This document shows positions 60,811 through 64,000 of a stretch of DNA of 64,000 nucleotides, in pieces. Made by a program: the position numbers and the translations under genes. The notes under the pieces are model-generated. The model saw only the letters and a program-made list of their open reading frames with translations, did not search any database and was not told the origin of the DNA. This DNA is from Kudoa neothunni (lineage: Eukaryota; Cnidaria): positions 9,300,001 to 9,364,000 of the forward strand of contig OZ199840.1 of assembly GCA_964304625.1 (NCBI GenBank), in the 5' to 3' direction. Numbering within the stretch: position 1 is the first letter of the stretch; each line of letters begins with the position of its first letter.

Positions 60811-62615
60811 CTAAGTGTTTTTTTCATTTCCATTTTTCACATACCATAATTTTTTTAATGGATCAAAAAATAACAGTAAATTCCTATCCAACTCAGACTG
60901 TGAAGAGTTGGCTGTGATGGACGAAATCCAATCATCAAAGTGCTGGCTAAAAAAGGGATTGACCAATGTGCCATATTGAGAGAATTGATCATAGGAGTAT
61001 ATTTTGGGATGGTGTTTTGAGTAAGGATTGTTCTTTAGACATTGTTGAGCGGCAACATACAACATAGCAACATCATCTTTGAGTAAGCTGCTGCCGAATA
61101 TTTGGCAGTTTGTATGTTCAGATACCGCCTTTTTCAGTTCCCAGCCAGACGAAACAATTGGTGAATTTCTCTAATTAGCAACCAATTAATTCAATAAATC
61201 AAAGAAATTAATTCAATCACATTTAGAACCACTAAAATAGGTTTATCATTAAGTTGGCGTCGGTTAATAAATTCGAGTAATAATTTAGAAAAGTCTTTGA
61301 GTTGAATATGAATAATAGCATTATTATCTCCACCTTCGTTACGATATTTTATGTTAAAACGTTTTCTGTACAAAAAAATTAAATTTGAAACGTCCACAAT
61401 AGCTTCAAATGATGTTTTCTTAACCAGTCGATCGAGTTTGATCAATTCCATATACAGCTTGGGTAGTTTTGATTCTGTAACCCTAATTAATCCGCGTTTA
61501 CATTGTTATCAACTTTAGAATAGAAAACCGTTTTAAGTTAGTAACAAACTGGTTAAGCGCTCTTCTAACACGATCTGCATCTAAAGTAAACCAAATTATC
61601 ATCGCGGCTCGAATATCAGCGTTATAAGGGCAACTTACACTCGCACAAAAGTTCATTTTCTGTAGAACAACGAATGAATCTACCATTCAGTTTTTTCAGT
61701 TGATCAAATTCTGTCTCATTCAAGTTTTGTTTCGTGTATTTTTTGAACATAATATAGGTGTGTAGATTTCTAAATAGCAGTTTCAATAAATAGGGCGTAT
61801 TCGGCAACTATGGCACTTCAGAACAAGGGATTCATTCGTCATTAAGTTGGTTTCAGTTAGCTTAAGTTGGTCGGTGACGGCCAAATCAACTTGACCTTGT
61901 TGTTTTTGAGTCCATTTACTGGCAAGATCTTTTCTTAAATAAATGTATCTAACAAGTTGGTTTAAGAACTGGCTCTTCAAATCTTCATCCCTTTTCCAAT
62001 TTAAAAAATTCTCATTCAAAACACCGACAATTTTGGTCAGCAAATTTTTATCAACCCCGCATAGATTCTATGAGGTAATTAAAAATTTTAAAAATTCAAT
62101 ATAAAAACTTCAAATAAATAGGACCAATATTTGGATGGAATTTTTGTGGAAGCAAATGTAGTGATAAAACTCATTAACAACAAATGAATAGAAGAATAAT
62201 GCAGTTTGTAGTCACGGTGCAAACAAACAATAATATTTAGGAATTTAAATAATTTAAGATGGTTGTTCTCTATCATATCCAAATATGACACCACTAAATG
62301 TTTGTCTATTGTGTTGAAATAGATTTCTGGAGAGTGAAAAAGAAGGTAGAGCCATAAATCCACTTTCAGCTCATCATTATTTCTACCAGTATCGCTATCA
62401 TAGCGCATACTTAGTAAAGTTAATGCTTTAAGTATGTCTTTGTTGTAATAGGCCATATTACTGTCAAATTCGAAATTGTGAAAAATTTGATTGTGAGGTA
62501 GCTTTTGAGAGGGAAGTTTTGTGGTTAATTTTATATAGAATGGTGTTTTGCCTTGTATGGTCACGACCTTTCTTCCTATACCTGCTGGAAATATTTGGAA
62601 GTAACATTTGTTCAT
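60811..62615 (-). CDS. Protein-only RNase P (PRORP) paralog, no presequence
   Basis: Exons on the minus strand: 62615-62109, 62067-61817, 61769-61639, 61607-61514, 61482-61221 and 61170-60811. They sum to 1605 nt (534 aa). Introns are 41, 47, 31, 31 and 50 nt. The N-terminal two-thirds is helical and PPR-like. The C-terminal NYN metallonuclease domain keeps its acidic residues: SFEAIVDVSNLIFLY (first Asp), LKDDVAMLYVAA (Asp pair, as in human EDDPFLLYA) and KIYSYDQFSQY (last Asp, as in FITRDLM). PRORP cleaves 5' leaders from pre-tRNA without RNA. The N-terminus (MNKCYFQIFPAG) lacks a mitochondrial presequence, and a stop codon lies directly upstream in frame. The CxxC zinc motif seen in the neighbour is not evident in my splice model. 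A head-to-head paralog starts 134 bp away. Confidence 0.82.
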
Positions 62616-62748
62616 TTAACGTTAAAAAACAGTCGTTTTAAACTACCATGTGATAATCCGCGCATGTGCATTGGTGAAAATTTTGAAACATTCATCGAAA
62701 TAACTGTTATTTTCCACACATTGATAGTTTAATTGTGTTGATAAAATA
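62616..62748. promoter_or_regulatory. Bidirectional promoter region of the PRORP pair
   Basis: Only 133 bp separate the two start codons, so both promoters must share or overlap this spacer, or use very short 5' UTRs. I see no canonical motif. The call rests on position. Confidence 0.45.
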
Positions 62749-64000
62749 ATGAGGTCGGTTGTGCGAAAAAATTTTAAAATTTTACGCAAACCATCTACCA
62801 CGCTAACAAACAGCAGTGCGAATAAGACATTTCAAGTGTTCCCAGTTGATCTGAGGGGGCACAAAGAAGTGATATTTTCAGACACTTCACATTATTATTT
62901 GAAATGCCCACTGGTTTCAACCACCTCCCAAAATGAGGAACTATTCAGTAAAATGTCGCATTTACTGGAAAAATCCAAAGAAGTGCATTTCTACTGTAGA
63001 AATAGTTTACGGTCGTTAGCGTTATTACTGGAAGCGAAGAAAGATTTCAACAGCAACAACTTGAATCGACTGGAATATTTGATCAGTGTGATTATTAATG
63101 AGTACCCAAATGTGATAACAAAGAGCGGACTTGGACCTCAAATCATTAGACAGTTTTTGGATGTGATTGCAAAGGTGAATCCTAAAGGAGAGAAAATGAA
63201 CGATTGGCTTGGAGTGTTGTTTTTTGAAAACAAGTTAAAATGTGGTGTTGAAAATTTTGGAGACACATTTTCCCAATCAACACTGACAACGATCATGAAA
63301 AACTTTGTGCAAAATCCCGCGCAAATTTACGTAAACAACGTACATTTGGCCGACATCCTCGAAAGATACAATGATATCACTACGCTTCGTGGAACTACTT
63401 TCATTGCCAACATGGTTGATATGTGTTTTCAGAGGGGAGCCTATTTTCGACCCGAACTAATCGAAATGTTGTACCGAAATTTGTTGGACTACAAGCTGAA
63501 AAGTTGTCAGTCGTTAGGAATCCGGTATTCGATTCCGCATTACATACTTAAACATATCGATTTCCAGCTGGATGGTATCAACTACGTGTTAGATCGTTTA
63601 AAATTGTCGATGAATACAAACGAAGACGATTCAAAAGATGGCACTTTCTCTAGAGAATTATTTCAACCAGCCACAAATCATTACAAGAATTTAGCTAGAA
63701 AGTTTGATTCAAATCCAGCTTCAAGTCAATTATGTTGTCAATTATTTTAGAATGTTAAGCCTGAAATTCGAGTACCTGTCCAAACGTTACGATAACTTCT
63801 ATTCGAAGGATCTAAAGCAATTGATATCGCTGATGCCTCGCCAAAATTTGAAATTTATATCAACTGGTGGCTTGTCTTTTACTGATTATATGGAGAGAAA
63901 CAAAAATTGTGTTGTGTGTGGTGCAGAATGGAGTTTAAACATTAACACTGTTGAAAATTTAAAACGTTTTTCTGTGGTTATCGATCGTTTTGTTGCTACT
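62749..64000 (+). CDS. PRORP paralog with presequence, cut by window end
   Basis: Exon 1 is 62749-63701 (317 codons plus 2 nt); a 49-nt intron (63702-63750, GTTTGATT donor) leads to exon 2 (63751 to beyond the window). The N-terminus MRSVVRKNFKILRKPSTT is basic with no acidic residue, as in a mitochondrial presequence. Then comes a segment shared with the minus-strand paralog (FQVFP here, FQIFP there). The helical, PPR-like middle is followed by FTDYMERNKNCVVCG, the CxxC that begins the PRORP zinc-binding domain; the NYN nuclease would follow outside the window. In animals PRORP (MRPP3) is the mitochondrial RNase P nuclease, which fits the presequence. Without the intron the frame would stop at TAG (63748-63750); the intron has normal length here and restores phase. 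Confidence 0.8.

Noticed and set aside
61769-61817. A frame change in the minus-strand PRORP at a CHSC motif.
   Set aside because: A 47-nt GT-AG intron with matching phases removes this stretch and the full gene then sums to a multiple of three.
63702-63760. A +1 frameshift at TTT TAG in the plus-strand PRORP gene, resembling the MDH site.
   Set aside because: A 49-nt GT-AG intron (63702-63750) of normal length for this genome restores the frame exactly, so no frameshift is needed.

Overview
This looks like a eukaryotic nuclear window of about 64 kb. It is strongly AT-rich, with genes split by very short GT-AG introns, mostly 31-58 nt. The gene set points to an animal or close relative: a T-box factor, two secreted multi-Kunitz proteins, Aquarius (AQR), coatomer gamma, BRX1, eL27, a malate dehydrogenase and protein-only RNase P. 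Tiny introns, divergent proteins and Kunitz arrays suggest a fast-evolving, possibly parasitic metazoan. A myxozoan is my best guess, but the sequence alone does not prove it.

Layout. 1-4.0 kb: gene-free AT-rich DNA. 4.0-6.3 kb (-): T-box gene, 5 exons. 7.3-8.0 kb (-): unrecognised acidic 180-aa protein. 8.0-11.6 kb: mostly empty, with a fragment weakly like a PP2A B'' subunit. 11.6-13.1 kb (-): Kunitz gene A. 15.6-17.2 kb (+): MDH1-like gene. 19.1-19.6 kb (+): eL27. 19.6-25.7 kb: repeats and a piggyBac relic. 25.7-27.2 kb (-): Kunitz gene B, a paralog of A. 27.2-31.3 kb: a tRNA-derived SINE and a Gypsy-like gag fossil. 31.3-39.4 kb (-): AQR, with a piggyBac-type element in its one long intron. 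40.9-41.7 kb: hAT-type element. 43.2-43.8 kb (+): POLR2G (RPB7) copy with broken frame. 44.4-45.7 kb: another piggyBac-type element. 48.4 kb: tRNA-Arg(CCU)-like gene. 48.8-51.6 kb (+): coatomer gamma. 53.1-54.7 kb (-): multi-pass membrane protein, possibly an otopetrin. 55.3-56.5 kb (+): BRX1. 56.8-57.9 kb (-): non-autonomous Helitron. 58.6-59.8 kb: third piggyBac-type element. 60.8-62.6 kb (-) and 62.7-64 kb (+): two PRORP-type RNase P genes, head to head.

Most genes are housekeeping: secretory coat (COPG), spliceosome (AQR), ribosome (eL27, BRX1), tRNA 5' processing (PRORP pair) and central metabolism (MDH). The Kunitz pair is the accessory, secreted part. I rebuilt exon structures by hand from splice sites and reading-frame phase. 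For T-box, the acidic protein, both Kunitz genes, COPG, the membrane protein, BRX1 and the minus-strand PRORP, the exons sum to an exact multiple of three and run open to a stop. AQR and MDH each need one +1 frame change and the RPB7 copy needs four, so local assembly indels or gene decay must be kept in mind.
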